Below, one piece after another: positions 30,672-41,551 of a DNA stretch of 64,000 nt. The notes beneath the pieces were generated by a model, which was not told the DNA's origin, made no database searches, and was given only the letters and a program-made list of their open reading frames with translations. This stretch comes from Gilliamella bombicola. GTDB lineage: Bacteria; Pseudomonadota; Gammaproteobacteria; Enterobacterales; Orbaceae. The translations under genes were made by a program, and so were the position numbers. The DNA is taken from contig NZ_FMAQ01000003.1 in assembly GCF_900094945.1 (NCBI RefSeq), positions 1 through 64,000 on the forward strand, written 5' to 3'. Position 1 is the first letter of the stretch. Each line of letters begins with the position of its first letter.

Positions 30672-31664
30672 CTAAGCAGACAAACGTTTAATTAATGTAG
30701 GTGTTAAAGTTAATGTATGGAGTGAATCTGTAGGGTTATGAAATCGATTTAATAATGTTTCAACAGCCAATTGCCCTAATTCTTCTTTTGGTTGATGGAT
30801 GGTAGTTAAAGGTGGCGTCATATATTGTGCAATTTCAATATCATCATAACCAATAATTGCAATATCTTTTCCTGCTTCAAGGCCATTTTGATAAAGTGCT
30901 TGATAAGCACCAATAGCCATAGCATCATTAGAACAAAACACAGCTTGGGGGGGAATAGATAGTTCTAATAAATTTTGCATAGCAACAATTCCTGATGCAA
31001 ATTGAAAGTCACCTTGCGCTTCATACTTTCTTAAAATTTCTAAATTAGCATCTTGCATAGCCTGGCGATATCCTTGTAGGCGAGATTGAGCTTGAGTATT
31101 ATTTAAAGGACCAGTGATGCAAGCTATCTGTTTGTAGTTTTGCTTAATCAGATATTGTGTAGCAATCATGGCACCAAAAAAAGAGTTATCTTGAATAATA
31201 TCACACATACCATCGAATGGTTTCCAATCCATCATCACTATAGGAAGCTTGGGATATCGAGCAAATATCTGCTTTGGAATTGAATAAGTTTCAGTGCACA
31301 TAGCCAGTAAACCATCAACACGCTTTTGCAGTAAATGTTCAATATTATCAAGCATGCGCTGATGATCACCTTCGGTACTACATAAAATCAAATTATAACC
31401 AAGCTCATAACAACTACGCTCAACACCTTGCACTACTTCTGAGAAAAAAGGATTATTGCTTGCTGTCACCAACATACCAATGGTATAAGTTTTATTGCTT
31501 TTTAAACTGCGAGCAATAGCTGAAGGGGTATAATTCAGCTGTTTGATGACCAACTCAACTTTTTCACGTATAGCAGGGCTAACATAACGATCATTATTGA
31601 TAACATGAGAAACAGTTGAAGTTGATACATTCGCAGATTTTGCGACATCTTTTATTGTAACCAA
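30672..31664 (-). CDS. rbsR: Ribose operon repressor RbsR (LacI family)
   Basis: LacI-type repressor released from its operator by ribose. The 330 residues (330 in E. coli) have an amino-terminal helix-turn-helix ([20 protein letters not shown]), the hinge region ([12 protein letters not shown]) and a periplasmic-binding-protein-like effector domain ([74 protein letters not shown]). This follows E. coli RbsR throughout. It is the last gene of rbsDACBKR. The palindrome at 36528-36545 is its likely target. Confidence 0.95.
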   Translation of the reverse strand: MVTIKDVAKSANVSTSTVSHVINNDRYVSPAIREKVELVIKQLNYTPSAIARSLKSNKTYTIGMLVTASNNPFFSEVVQGVERSCYELGYNLILCSTEGDHQRMLDNIEHLLQKRVDGLLAMCTETYSIPKQIFARYPKLPIVMMDWKPFDGMCDIIQDNSFFGAMIATQYLIKQNYKQIACITGPLNNTQAQSRLQGYRQAMQDANLEILRKYEAQGDFQFASGIVAMQNLLELSIPPQAVFCSNDAMAIGAYQALYQNGLEAGKDIAIIGYDDIEIAQYMTPPLTTIHQPKEELGQLAVETLLNRFHNPTDSLHTLTLTPTLIKRLSA

Positions 31665-31679
31665 GTTTTTATTGCTCTT

Positions 31680-32609
31680 TTATAAACCTTGTAATTTAAT
31701 GAAATCTTCCACCTCATTACGCGTTGGCACTGATGTCTGTGCTCCCGCTTTAGTCACCGATAGTGCCGCAGCGGCATGAGCATATCTAACAGCTTGATTG
31801 AGTACTTTTCCCTCTAATAAGGCAGTTACTAACATACCATTAAAGGTATCACCGGCACCAATAGTATCAACAGCTTTAACATGAAATCCTGACACGATTT
31901 CACCCTTACCACAATAACTTACCCAAGCGCCTTTACTACCAAGTGTAATAATAACGGTGTTAATACCCTTATTATGTAAAAATGCTGATGCTTTTTGTGC
32001 ATCTTGTTCTGTAACAATTTTTATACCTGTTAAATACTCAGCTTCTGTCTCATTTGGTGTAATGATATCAATGTGTTTAAGTAAATCATCTGATAAACTT
32101 TGTGCAGGTGCTGGATTTAAAATTACTTTGGTATTATTTTGTTTAGCTAATTTTGCTACATGCTCTATAGTTTGTAATGGTGTTTCAAGTTGCATTAATA
32201 CCGCATTTGCTTTTATTATATCATCTTCAAATTGACCTACATATTCAGGTGTAACGGCTGAATTTGCTCCTTCATGGATAGCAATTTGATTCTCTCCTTG
32301 TTTATTGACTAGAATCAATGCAACACCGGTATTTTTGCTTTCAACTACAGCAACAGTATGGGTATCTATATGATCGCTTTCTAATTGTTGCTTAAATTTC
32401 TTACCCAAATCATCATCTCCCACTGCGGCAATAAATTGAACGTTAGCACCTAAACGCCCAGCAGCAACAGCTTGATTAGCACCTTTACCTCCATATGAAA
32501 TTTTATAGTTTGAACCTTTTAATGTTTCGCCTGGTTTAGGAAATTCATTTACATTTAAGATATGATCAATATTTACGCTACCAATAACAATTAATTTATT
32601 TAAATTCAT
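31680..32609 (-). CDS. rbsK: Ribokinase
   Basis: Phosphorylates D-ribose to ribose-5-phosphate in the cytoplasm. The 309 residues (309 in E. coli) are of the PfkB family: amino-terminal signature GGKGANQAVAAGRLGA (about residues 41-56), NPAPA and TPNETEAEYLTG, and the carboxyl-terminal active-site signature DTIGAGDTFNGML with catalytic Asp. It lies 15 bp from rbsR and 55 bp after rbsB. Confidence 0.97.
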   Translation of the reverse strand: MNLNKLIVIGSVNIDHILNVNEFPKPGETLKGSNYKISYGGKGANQAVAAGRLGANVQFIAAVGDDDLGKKFKQQLESDHIDTHTVAVVESKNTGVALILVNKQGENQIAIHEGANSAVTPEYVGQFEDDIIKANAVLMQLETPLQTIEHVAKLAKQNNTKVILNPAPAQSLSDDLLKHIDIITPNETEAEYLTGIKIVTEQDAQKASAFLHNKGINTVIITLGSKGAWVSYCGKGEIVSGFHVKAVDTIGAGDTFNGMLVTALLEGKVLNQAVRYAHAAAALSVTKAGAQTSVPTRNEVEDFIKLQGL

Positions 32610-32664
32610 ATAACTACTCCATAATCACATAGCAATAGGACGCTAGAATGCGTCCTAAAGGGGT

Positions 32665-33552
32665 TTATTTAGTGATAAGTTTTAATTCTACAGGGATTTT
32701 TGTATCAACTTTTTCACCTTTTATAACTTTATCTGCAATTTCAATACCTATTGAGCCTATTTTTTCTGGTTGTTGAGCTACCGTTGCTGCCATTTTTCCA
32801 CGTTCAACAGATTTAATACCATCCTCAGTACCATCAAAGCCAACCACTAAAATATCATTTCGTCCAGCAGTTTGAATTGCACGTACAGCCCCTAATGCCA
32901 TTTCATCATTCTCTGCAAATACCGCTTGCACTAAAGGATAAGCAGTTAATAAATTTTGCATAACATTCATACCTTTGGCACGATCAAAATCAGCTGGTTG
33001 TGCTGTTAAAATAGTAAATTGGTTATCTTTCATTGAGTTGGTAAAGCCCTCACCACGTTCACGAGAAGCGGAAGTACCAACTATACCTTGTAATTGAATC
33101 ACTTTTGCACTAGCACCTAATTTTTGAAAAATAAAATCACCAGCCATTTTACCTCCTGCAACATTATCCGATGCAATATGGCTAATAACCTCTCCCTTAA
33201 CGGAAGCACGATCAAGTGTTATAACAGGAATGCCCGCTTTATTTGCAGCAAGTACTGCATTACCAACAGCCTCTGAATCAGTAGGATTAATAAGAATTAC
33301 TTTAGTCCCTTTGACAATAGTATCTTCAACATTTGCAAGTTCCTTAGCGGGATTATTTTGTGAATCTAATATCACTAATTCATAACCAAGCTCCTTAGCT
33401 TTATTTACTGCACCTTCTTTTAAATTAACAAAAAAAGGATTATTAAGGGTTGAAACAACTAAAGCTATGTTTTCTTTTGCTAACGCTTGAGAGGCAAAAG
33501 AAAAATTTAATGTAATGGCAACAATGGCTGTAAAAATTTTTCTGAATTTCAT
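32665..33552 (-). CDS. rbsB: Ribose ABC transporter periplasmic binding protein RbsB
   Basis: Periplasmic ribose receptor for the RbsAC transporter (and, in E. coli, for the Trg chemoreceptor). The 295 residues (296 in E. coli) start with a signal peptide ([20 protein letters not shown], cut near SQALA at residue 25). The mature domain shows [55 protein letters not shown] and [14 protein letters not shown]. It lies between rbsC and rbsK in the standard order. Confidence 0.97.
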   Translation of the reverse strand: MKFRKIFTAIVAITLNFSFASQALAKENIALVVSTLNNPFFVNLKEGAVNKAKELGYELVILDSQNNPAKELANVEDTIVKGTKVILINPTDSEAVGNAVLAANKAGIPVITLDRASVKGEVISHIASDNVAGGKMAGDFIFQKLGASAKVIQLQGIVGTSASRERGEGFTNSMKDNQFTILTAQPADFDRAKGMNVMQNLLTAYPLVQAVFAENDEMALGAVRAIQTAGRNDILVVGFDGTEDGIKSVERGKMAATVAQQPEKIGSIGIEIADKVIKGEKVDTKIPVELKLITK

Positions 33553-33589
33553 AACTTTCTCCTAGAATAAGACACCTCTTATAAGGCAA

Positions 33590-34540
33590 CTATTTATTGG
33601 TCTTTTTATCGACTAAAACTGCTAATAAGATAACAACACCTTTTACAATCATTTGGTAATAAGCATCCACACCCAACATATTTAATCCATTATTTAAAAA
33701 GCCTAAAATTAAAGCACCTACCAATGTTCCTATAATCTTTCCTCGTCCCCCAGACATACTAGTACCACCAAGAACAACAGCAGCTATTGCATCCATTTCA
33801 TAACCTGTACCCGCTGTAGGTTGTGCTGAAGATAATCGTGCCACTTCAATAGTACTCGCAAGAGCACAAAGTAAGCCACTAATGGCATAAACAATAATTT
33901 TTACCCGATCAACATTAATTCCTGAAAGACGAGTTGCAGCCTCATTTCCACCAAGTGCATAGATATAGCGACCCAAGCGAGTATATTTTAATAAGTACCA
34001 TGCAAAGATAAAAACAAGAGTCATAATTAATATTGGCACAGGAATGCCTAGCACTCGACCAAATGCAACCCATTCAAATAATTCAGAATTATCATTACTA
34101 CCGGTAGAAATAGGACTACCTTTAGTGTAAACCTGTGTTACACCCCGTAGAATAAGCATCATAACTAAGGTGGCAATAAAAGCTTGAAGTTTCCCTTTAG
34201 CTATAATAAGCCCCGAAAAAGCACCCAATAACCAACCTAAAGTTAAAGAGACAAAAATAGCAACAAAAGGGGAAATATCTGCACCAATCATAGAAGCAGT
34301 AATTGCACCTGTTAAAGCAAATATTGATCCTACACTTAGATCAATTCCAGAAGTTAAAATGACTAGAGTCATCCCAACAGCAATAACCGCATTAATTGAA
34401 GTTTGCTGTAATATATTGAAAAAATTATTTAACGTAAAAAAGTTATCACTTAAACAAGAAACAATAGCAATTAAAACCAGTAAAGTGATTAAGGACTTTT
34501 GTTCAATTAATATGTTCTTAAATGTTTTATTTTGCAACAT
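33590..34540 (-). CDS. rbsC: Ribose ABC transporter permease RbsC
   Basis: Inner-membrane permease of the ribose importer. Starting at ATG 34540 it has 316 residues (321 in E. coli). It contains [60 protein letters not shown] (the loop that contacts RbsA) and [21 protein letters not shown], with about 8-10 hydrophobic segments. A start 20 codons upstream is open, but 34540 follows aggagagcgctg, which decides it. It overlaps the rbsA stop by 14 bp. Confidence 0.95.
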   Translation of the reverse strand: MLQNKTFKNILIEQKSLITLLVLIAIVSCLSDNFFTLNNFFNILQQTSINAVIAVGMTLVILTSGIDLSVGSIFALTGAITASMIGADISPFVAIFVSLTLGWLLGAFSGLIIAKGKLQAFIATLVMMLILRGVTQVYTKGSPISTGSNDNSELFEWVAFGRVLGIPVPILIMTLVFIFAWYLLKYTRLGRYIYALGGNEAATRLSGINVDRVKIIVYAISGLLCALASTIEVARLSSAQPTAGTGYEMDAIAAVVLGGTSMSGGRGKIIGTLVGALILGFLNNGLNMLGVDAYYQMIVKGVVILLAVLVDKKTNK

Positions 34541-36041
34541 CAGCGCTCTCCTGTGTTTTTCCAACGGCTGCTGCCATAATTTTTTCTTGTGTTGCCTCAC
34601 AACTTAAAAAGTGTCCTGTCACTCTTCCCTCGTGGATAACTAAAATACGATCACTCATACCCAGTATTTCTGGCATATCTGATGAAACTAAAATGACACT
34701 TAAACCTTGCTCTTTAAATTGATTAATAAGTTGATAAATCTCTTTTTTAGCTCCAACGTCTACCCCTCGTGTCGGTTCATCTAGAATTAATATGCTTGGG
34801 CGAGTCATTAAACCTTTGGCAATAGCAACTTTTTGTTGATTACCACCAGATAAGAATCCAATTGTTTGATTAATTGACGGTGTTTTAATATTAAATAATC
34901 CTACAAAGTCTTTAACTACTTCTTGTTCTTCAGTTAAACGTAATTTCTTAAATTTGCTGGCAAAATAATTTAGAGCATTAAGTGACATATTATCTTTCAC
35001 TGACATGCCTAAAATTAGTCCATCTTTTTTACGATCTTCAGAAATATAAACAATACCATTTGTTAAACCGTCACGCGGTGAACTGATTTTAACTGATTTA
35101 TTATTTACAATGATTTCACCTGACTTAGCAGGGTTAGCACCATAAATCATTTTCATTAATTCCGTTCGCCCAGCCCCCATTAAACCTGAAATACCCAGTA
35201 TTTCACCTTCATGAAGACTAAAACTAATATCATTCACCCCTACGCCATTTAAATTTTTAACTTCTAATGCAATGTTACCTCGAGGTACATTAACTCTTGG
35301 ATATTGTTCTTGGAGCTTTCGACCAACCATCATTTCAATTAACGTATCTTCATTTAATTGATCAATCTTTTTTTCACCAATAAATTGTCCATCACGTAAT
35401 ACAGTCACTTCATCACAAATTTCGAAAATTTCTTTTAATCGATGCGATATATAAACCACTCCACAATTTTGTTTTTTAAGTTTCTTTATTACTTCAAAAA
35501 GAGAAACTGTTTCAGTATCTGTAAGCGCATCAGTAGGTTCATCCATAATAATTACTTTAGAATTAAAACTAAGAACTTTAGCTATTTCAACCATTTGCTG
35601 CTCACCAATAGATAAGTCACTAACTAAACGACGACTGTCATAATTTAGATGAAGTTCGGCGAGTAACTTATCGGCTTGAGCGTATGTTTTTCTCCAATCT
35701 ATACAACCGAATTTATTGGTAAATTCACGCCCTAAAAATATATTTTCAGCAATACTGAGTTGTGGAATTAAATTTAATTCCTGATGAACTATACCTATCC
35801 CAGCTTCTTGTGAAGATTTAGGTCCATGAAAGTTCACTTTATTACCTAAATAAATAATATCTCCCTCATCTTTTTGGTAAATCCCAGTTAAAACGTTCAT
35901 CAAAGTTGATTTACCTGCACCATTTTCACCAATCAAAGCCATAACTTGGCCTGCGCGTACAGTTAAATTAACTCCGGCAAGTGCTTTTACACCTGGAAAG
36001 GATTTGTGAATATTTATAAGCTGTAAAAGATTATCGTTCAT
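34527..36041 (-). CDS. rbsA: Ribose ABC transporter ATP-binding protein RbsA
   Basis: Fused double ATPase that powers ribose import. The 504 residues (501 in E. coli) have two nucleotide-binding domains: the first with Walker [10 protein letters not shown], signature LSIGEQQ and Walker [12 protein letters not shown]; the second with a degenerate Walker A (GLMGAGRTE), signature LSGGNQQ and [10 protein letters not shown]. The degenerate second site is normal for this family of sugar ATPases. It lies 33 bp after rbsD and overlaps rbsC by 14 bp. Confidence 0.97.
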   Translation of the reverse strand: MNDNLLQLINIHKSFPGVKALAGVNLTVRAGQVMALIGENGAGKSTLMNVLTGIYQKDEGDIIYLGNKVNFHGPKSSQEAGIGIVHQELNLIPQLSIAENIFLGREFTNKFGCIDWRKTYAQADKLLAELHLNYDSRRLVSDLSIGEQQMVEIAKVLSFNSKVIIMDEPTDALTDTETVSLFEVIKKLKKQNCGVVYISHRLKEIFEICDEVTVLRDGQFIGEKKIDQLNEDTLIEMMVGRKLQEQYPRVNVPRGNIALEVKNLNGVGVNDISFSLHEGEILGISGLMGAGRTELMKMIYGANPAKSGEIIVNNKSVKISSPRDGLTNGIVYISEDRKKDGLILGMSVKDNMSLNALNYFASKFKKLRLTEEQEVVKDFVGLFNIKTPSINQTIGFLSGGNQQKVAIAKGLMTRPSILILDEPTRGVDVGAKKEIYQLINQFKEQGLSVILVSSDMPEILGMSDRILVIHEGRVTGHFLSCEATQEKIMAAAVGKTQESADVAK

Positions 36042-36074
36042 AAATCACTCATTATTTAGCTTTATAACTGAGGT

Positions 36075-36494
36075 TTAAAAAATAACACCAGACTGTAAAA
36101 TTACATTAGCAAATGGTGAACATTCACCAGTTCTAATAACAGCTTTACAGTGACGAGTTTGAAGTTTTAGTTTTTCATGACTGACATAAATAGTTTCTAT
36201 ACTGCTATTTTGGACCTGTTCAAGTTTCTTAATTTGTTCTAGTATTAGCTTATGCATTTCACAATTTCGTTTAATAATTTCTTCAGCTAATATCACTTTT
36301 TCAATCTGCATATCTTTTGACACTGTTTGGAAAACTTGAATAAATGATGGTACACCGTAAGTCACTGCTAAATCGATTCGTGGAGTATCGCTTGCAATGG
36401 GTAGGCCAGCGTCACCTATCGCAATTTGATCTGTATGCCCCATTTTGGATAGGACCTGAATAATTTCAGAATTAAACAATTGACCTTTATACAT
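36075..36494 (-). CDS. rbsD: D-ribose pyranase RbsD
   Basis: Interconverts pyranose and furanose forms of ribose so that ribokinase receives its substrate. Starting at ATG 36494 it has 139 residues, exactly the E. coli length, with GHTDQIAIGDAGLP (catalytic His), RIDLAVTYGVPSF and TGECSPFANVIL. A longer open frame to 36569 exists, but the internal start has aaggattatgtt before it and matches the family; the longer frame would also run across the operator palindrome. It is the first gene of the rbs operon. Confidence 0.96.
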   Translation of the reverse strand: MYKGQLFNSEIIQVLSKMGHTDQIAIGDAGLPIASDTPRIDLAVTYGVPSFIQVFQTVSKDMQIEKVILAEEIIKRNCEMHKLILEQIKKLEQVQNSSIETIYVSHEKLKLQTRHCKAVIRTGECSPFANVILQSGVIF

Positions 36495-36527
36495 AACATA
36501 ATCCTTGGATAGTTGAATAATAACCAA

Positions 36528-36545
36528 TATCGAAACGTTTCGATA
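36528..36545. promoter_or_regulatory. RbsR operator upstream of rbsD
   Basis: tatcgaaacgtttcgata is an 18-bp perfect palindrome with the central CG typical of LacI-family operators. Its core, cgaaacgtttcg, is the core of the E. coli rbs operator as I recall it. It lies 34 bp upstream of the rbsD ATG, where it would cover the promoter. Confidence 0.88.
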
Positions 36546-36594
36546 CTTATCATCTACCGGATAGGTCATGGTTGCAATATATAAAAATTAAACT

Positions 36595-36610
36595 TGTGAT
36601 CTTGATCAAT
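36595..36610. promoter_or_regulatory. CRP-like site upstream of the rbs operon
   Basis: tgtgatcttgatcaat matches the CRP consensus TGTGA-N6-TCACA well in the first half and partly in the second (tcaat). It lies about 50 bp beyond the RbsR palindrome, a sensible position for activation of rbsD by cAMP-CRP. Confidence 0.6.
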
Positions 36611-36961
36611 GTGAAATGATTCAGCTAAGCATACACTTTTGAAAATTTATAATATGTAGAGAAATCCGAGTTGTTTTCATCTCATAGTTAAAATAACCTT
36701 ATAAAAACTCATAAGACGTTTTATCTGTTGAATGCTAACTATTTGGCTGATTATATTAATTTTTTTATTTATATTTAATACAGTAGCTTATCTAATTACT
36801 GTAAACAACGCGAGTAACTCCTAAATATAATTAAAAATAGACTCATTGTTATTAAATAATAATTTTACAGAACGTAAAAACTTATCAGTATATTGATGAT
36901 GAATTTTAGGTAAATATTTGCTAAAATATGGTGATTTTTAAATTATTATCTGGAGAATTTT

Positions 36962-37705
36962 ATGGCAGGTCATAGTAAATGGGCCAATACCAAACACCGC
37001 AAAGCAGCACAAGATGCAAAACGCGGAAAAATCTTTACCAAAATTATTCGTGAGTTGGTAACTGCAGCAAAACTTGGTGGTGGCGATCCAGCGTCAAATC
37101 CACGACTACGTGCTGCAATGGATAAAGCATTATCGAATAATATGACTCGTGATACCATGAATCGAGCCGTTGCACGTGGTGTTGGCGGCGAAGATGATAG
37201 CAATATGGAAACAATTATTTATGAAGGCTATGGTCCCGCAGGTACAGCTGTCATGGTTGAATGTTTAAGTGATAACCGAAACCGTACGGTATCAGAAGTG
37301 AGACACGCCTTTACCAAATCAGGTGGTAACTTAGGTACTGATGGTTCAGTTTCATATTTATTCACTAAAAAAGGGGTGATTTCATACCCTGTTGGCACAG
37401 ATGAAGATAATGTCATGGATGCAGCACTTGAAGCAGGTGCCGATGATGTTGTGACTTATGATGATGGTGCTATTGATGTATTTACTACGCCTGAAACTTT
37501 TGGTGAAGTTAAAGATGCACTTGATGCAGCAGGTTTAGTTGCCGAAGCGGCTGAAGTATCTATGATTCCATCAACAAAAGTGGATCTTGATATTGAATCT
37601 GCACCAAAACTATTACGTTTAATTGATATGCTTGAAGATTGTGATGATGTTCAAGAAGTTTATCATAATGGTGAAGTTTCAGACGAGGTGGCAGCAACAC
37701 TCTAA
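36962..37705 (+). CDS. yebC: YebC/PmpR-family DNA-binding regulatory protein
   Basis: Conserved cytoplasmic protein of the YebC/TACO1 family; members have been described as transcriptional regulators and, more recently, as helping translation of proline-rich stretches. The 247 residues (246 in E. coli) start [20 protein letters not shown] and contain [37 protein letters not shown] and [17 protein letters not shown]. The ribosome binding site is tctggagaatttt. The stop TAA shares its last base with the ruvC ATG, so the two are translationally coupled, as in E. coli. Confidence 0.96.
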   Translation: MAGHSKWANTKHRKAAQDAKRGKIFTKIIRELVTAAKLGGGDPASNPRLRAAMDKALSNNMTRDTMNRAVARGVGGEDDSNMETIIYEGYGPAGTAVMVECLSDNRNRTVSEVRHAFTKSGGNLGTDGSVSYLFTKKGVISYPVGTDEDNVMDAALEAGADDVVTYDDGAIDVFTTPETFGEVKDALDAAGLVAEAAEVSMIPSTKVDLDIESAPKLLRLIDMLEDCDDVQEVYHNGEVSDEVAATL

Positions 37706-38193
37706 TGGCCATTATTCTTGGCATCGATCCTGGCTCTCGTTTGACGGGTTACGGCGTAATCCAACAAACGGGACGTCAACTCACTTACCTTGGCAGTGGA
37801 TGCATTCGTACTGCTATTGATGATTTACCGACCCGATTAAAACGCGTATATGCAGGTGTCAGTGAAATTATTTTACAATTTCAACCTGATATGTTTGCAA
37901 TCGAGCAAGTTTTTATGGCACGTAATGCCGACTCTGCATTAAAGTTAGGTCAGGCAAGAGGCGCAGCCATCGTCGCAGCAGTAAATAATAATCTACCTGT
38001 GTTTGAATATGCCGCTCGTTTAGTTAAGCAATCTGTCGTGGGAACTGGTGCAGCCGATAAAACACAGGTGCAACATATGGTAAAATTGTTATTAAAATTA
38101 CCCGCTAGTCCTCAAGCTGATGCTGCTGACGCATTAGCCATAGCAATTACCCACGCTCACACTAGCCAACAGCTAATAAAGTCTCGTAAGTAA
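37705..38193 (+). CDS. ruvC: Holliday junction resolvase RuvC
   Basis: Dimeric Mg-dependent endonuclease that resolves Holliday junctions. The 162 residues (173 in E. coli) have the RNase H-like catalytic acids: Asp7 in [14 protein letters not shown], Glu66 in [11 protein letters not shown], and the carboxyl-terminal pair in [14 protein letters not shown]. The start overlaps the yebC stop by one base. ruvA and ruvB do not follow: the next genes are the convergent acrBA, so ruvC is separated from ruvAB here. Confidence 0.96.
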   Translation: MAIILGIDPGSRLTGYGVIQQTGRQLTYLGSGCIRTAIDDLPTRLKRVYAGVSEIILQFQPDMFAIEQVFMARNADSALKLGQARGAAIVAAVNNNLPVFEYAARLVKQSVVGTGAADKTQVQHMVKLLLKLPASPQADAADALAIAITHAHTSQQLIKSRK

Positions 38194-38229
38194 AGACTAA
38201 ATATTATTTTTTAACAAACATATATAAAT

Positions 38230-38259
38230 AAAAATGCGCCATAAAATTGGCGCATTTTT
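38230..38259 (+). terminator. Terminator between ruvC and acrB (likely bidirectional)
   Basis: An 11-bp stem, aaaaatgcgcc / ggcgcattttt, with an 8-nt loop and T-rich flank on the plus side. The flanking A-run makes it usable by acrB transcripts on the minus strand as well. Confidence 0.9.
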
Positions 38260-38322
38260 GTTTTTTTTATATCTTCATTTTCAGCACAAGCCATACAATC
38301 TAACTCATGCATATAAAACTAA

Positions 38323-41300
38323 CTATTCAGACTTCATTTTCGAACGGTTAGTTAGTAATACGACTTTATTTCTATGTTTAGTAAATAGCTTTGTTACAAA
38401 CAAAAAGAACAGTGGAACATAAAATATGGTTAAAAATGTTGCGGCTAACATACCACCAATTACACCTGTACCTACTGCATTTTGACCTGCAGACCCAGCA
38501 CCACTACTAGAAGCTAGTGGGTATACACCAAGAATAAAGGCAAATGATGTCATTAATATTGGACGTAAACGCAAACGACAAGCTTCAAGCGTTGCATCAA
38601 TTAATGATTTTCCTTCTTTTTCAATAGCATCTTTAGCAAATTCTACAATCAAAATAGCATTCTTAGCTGATAACCCCATTGTCGTTAATAAGCCAACGAT
38701 AAAATAAATATCATTATCAAGTCCTTTTAACATAGTCGCATAAACTGTGCCTAAGATACCAAGTGGGATAATAAATAAAATCGAAATAGGAACTGTCCAA
38801 CTTTCGTATAATGCCGCTAATGATAAAAACACAACGATAATAGAAATAAAGTAAAGCGTTGTAGTTTGTGAGCCTGTTTGGCGTTCTTGATAAGAAATAG
38901 AAGTCCAATCAAAGGTAAAACCCTTAGGCAAATGTTTTGATAGATCTTCCATTACAGCCATTGCTTGTCCAGAACTCATTCCTGGAGCTGGAGAACCACT
39001 TATTTCCATTGCTGATACACCGTCATAACGAACAAGTGATGGGGAACCATAAGTTTTTGTCGTTGTAGCAAATGCATCATATGGCACCATTTCACCATTT
39101 CGATTTTTAACATGCCAATAACCAAAATCGTCAGGTAACATACGATATGGAGCATCAGATTGTAGGTACACTTTTTTAACTCGATTATTATAAACAAAGT
39201 CATCAATATAAGCAGAACCTAACGCTGTCGACAATACCGTATTGACTGAATTGACCGAAACGCCCAATGCTTGTGCAGCTTCAAAATCAACATTAATTTT
39301 GTACTGTGGAATATCAAGCATACTCCCAGGTCTCACTTGTTGTAGTCCTGGATGAGCAGAAGCTTGCCCCAACATTTGGAAAAATGCACCGACCAACGCA
39401 TCATGCCCATAACCAGCAGTATCTTTCAGTACATATGAAAAACCATTGGCCATACCTAATGCAGGTACGGCAGGTAAATTGGCAACAATCACCCGTCCTT
39501 CAGTTGTACTAGAAGTAAGTTCTCCGCCACTTTTAACCAAAGCATCAATTTTTTGATCAGTTCGTTTACGTTGTTCCCAATTTTTTAATCGAACAAAACC
39601 CATCCCCATATTTTGCCCACGTCCCACCGGGCTAAAACCTGCAACAGTAAAAATTTCATCAACAGAATCTGCCTTTTTTTGGGTATAAAAATCAGATGCC
39701 TTATTTAATACTGACATCGTTTGTTCTAATGTCGAACCTGGAGGTAATTCAACTATAACAAAAAGAACCCCCTGATCTTCGTCTGGTAAAAAACCTGTAG
39801 GTAAACGGTTAAATCCAAATAATAATCCAACAAATATCAAAGCATAGCAACCAAAAGCAATTATTGGATTACGAATAACCTTAATAACTCCTTTTTCATA
39901 AGAGCGTAAACTTTTGTCATAAAAATTATTAAACCATTTAAAGAAAAACTGAGTTCCTTTTGAGCACCAAGTAAACGGTGGTATTGATTCTAATTTTTCT
40001 CCCAATGAAGTTTTTCTAATTTTACTTTTAGATGGTGCTTTCAAAATCTGCACACAAAGTGCCGGTGTCAATATAATAGCCATCAATACTGATAATCCCA
40101 TCGCTGTTACGATGGTAATCGAGAACTGACGATATATTCCACCTGCTGCCCCACCATAAAATGCCATCGGCACAAATACAGCAGATAATACAACCGCAAT
40201 ACCTATTAATGCTGAAGTGATTTGCTCCATCGACTTAACAGTTGCATCATAAGGTGATAACCCTTCATCATGCATAATCCGCTCAACGTTTTCGATAACA
40301 ACAATGGCATCATCCACCAACAATCCAATAGCGAGTACCATCGCAAACATAGATAAGGTATTAATAGTAAATCCACAAATATAAAGAATCGCAAATGTAC
40401 CTAACAATACTACAGGTACAGTAATAGTCGGAATAAGTGTAGAACGTAGGTTTTGTAAAAACACATACATTACAATAACAACCAAAACAATTGCTTCAAT
40501 TAACGTGTGAATTACATTACTAATTGATAATTTAACAAATGGAGTTGTATCATATGGAAAAGCATATTTGATATCTTCAGGGAAGATTTTAGATAACTCT
40601 TCTAATTTTTTATCAACCTTATCAGATGTATCTAATTGGTTAGCACCTGTTGCCAAATATATCCCAAGACCAGCTGATGCATTACCGTTATAACGAGAAA
40701 TAAAGTTGTAATCAGATGCACCAATTTCAACTGTAGCTATATCTTTTAATAAGATATTAGAACCATTAGTATTAACTCGAACAAGAATATTTTGGAATTG
40801 TTCAGGCGTTTTTAAACGCGATTGCGCGGTAATTGTTGCATTAAGTTCTTGCCCTTCGGTTGATGGTAAGGCGCCTAATTGTCCTGCCGTTACTTGCGCA
40901 TTTTGCGCTTGGATAGCAGTTATAATTTCCTCAATGGATAAATTGTAATAAGTCAATTTATTTGGATCAAGCCAGATACGCATAGCATATTCAGAACCAA
41001 ATAATTGTGTATCACCAACACCTTGCACTCTTCTAATTTGATCTTGCACAGTAGAATAAACAAAGTCAGCAATATCTGACTGTGTTTTTTCTGGGTTCGT
41101 GGAGTAAAAACCAACAACTTTTAAAAAGTTAGTATTGTTTTTAGCTACCGATACTCCATTTTTTTGCACACTTTCAGGCAGACGGGATTTAATACTTTCA
41201 ACTTTATTTAACACTTGCACCTGAGCAAAATCGGGATTAGTCCCAGGCGCAAAGGTTAACGTTGTTTGAACAACACCTTGTGCACTACTGGTTGATTTCA

Positions 41301-41532
41301 TATAAATGAGATTATCTAACCCAGTTAAATTCTGCTCAATCAACTGAGTAACAGTGTTTTCGATAGTCTGCGCATCAGCACCAGGATAGGTTGCACTCAC
41401 TGTCACGGCTGGTGGTGCAATATCAGGATACTGTTCAACGGCTAACAGCTTTATACATAAAGCACCGCCTAGCATCATCATGATAGCAATCACCCATGCA
41501 AAAACAGGTCTATCAATAAAAAACTTAGCCAT
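38323..41532 (-). CDS. acrB: RND multidrug efflux pump inner-membrane transporter AcrB
   Basis: Proton-driven trimeric pump that, with AcrA and a TolC-like outer-membrane channel, expels drugs, dyes and bile salts. The 1069 residues (1049 in E. coli) start MAKFFIDRPVFAWVIAIMMM. They show the TM4 proton-relay Asp pair in GLLVDDAIVVIENVERIM, the TM10 Lys in LSAKNAILIVEFAKD, LPPGSTLEQT and GFSPVGRGQNMG, with the hydrophobic pattern of 12 membrane helices and two large periplasmic loops. It lies 19 bp after acrA. No TolC or AcrR gene is nearby. Close paralogues such as AcrF or MexB cannot be separated by eye. Confidence 0.93.
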   Translation of the reverse strand: MAKFFIDRPVFAWVIAIMMMLGGALCIKLLAVEQYPDIAPPAVTVSATYPGADAQTIENTVTQLIEQNLTGLDNLIYMKSTSSAQGVVQTTLTFAPGTNPDFAQVQVLNKVESIKSRLPESVQKNGVSVAKNNTNFLKVVGFYSTNPEKTQSDIADFVYSTVQDQIRRVQGVGDTQLFGSEYAMRIWLDPNKLTYYNLSIEEIITAIQAQNAQVTAGQLGALPSTEGQELNATITAQSRLKTPEQFQNILVRVNTNGSNILLKDIATVEIGASDYNFISRYNGNASAGLGIYLATGANQLDTSDKVDKKLEELSKIFPEDIKYAFPYDTTPFVKLSISNVIHTLIEAIVLVVIVMYVFLQNLRSTLIPTITVPVVLLGTFAILYICGFTINTLSMFAMVLAIGLLVDDAIVVIENVERIMHDEGLSPYDATVKSMEQITSALIGIAVVLSAVFVPMAFYGGAAGGIYRQFSITIVTAMGLSVLMAIILTPALCVQILKAPSKSKIRKTSLGEKLESIPPFTWCSKGTQFFFKWFNNFYDKSLRSYEKGVIKVIRNPIIAFGCYALIFVGLLFGFNRLPTGFLPDEDQGVLFVIVELPPGSTLEQTMSVLNKASDFYTQKKADSVDEIFTVAGFSPVGRGQNMGMGFVRLKNWEQRKRTDQKIDALVKSGGELTSSTTEGRVIVANLPAVPALGMANGFSYVLKDTAGYGHDALVGAFFQMLGQASAHPGLQQVRPGSMLDIPQYKINVDFEAAQALGVSVNSVNTVLSTALGSAYIDDFVYNNRVKKVYLQSDAPYRMLPDDFGYWHVKNRNGEMVPYDAFATTTKTYGSPSLVRYDGVSAMEISGSPAPGMSSGQAMAVMEDLSKHLPKGFTFDWTSISYQERQTGSQTTTLYFISIIVVFLSLAALYESWTVPISILFIIPLGILGTVYATMLKGLDNDIYFIVGLLTTMGLSAKNAILIVEFAKDAIEKEGKSLIDATLEACRLRLRPILMTSFAFILGVYPLASSSGAGSAGQNAVGTGVIGGMLAATFLTIFYVPLFFLFVTKLFTKHRNKVVLLTNRSKMKSE

Positions 41533-41551
41533 AATTCAATCTACCCCTGTT

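Noticed and set aside
30672-36494. Ribose operon as a novel transporter system
   Set aside because: Gene order, lengths and motifs match E. coli rbsDACBKR throughout; nothing new in the proteins.
36495-36569. Longer rbsD starting at 36569
   Set aside because: The extension would translate the RbsR operator, has no family match, and an internal ATG with a good ribosome binding site gives exactly the usual 139 residues.
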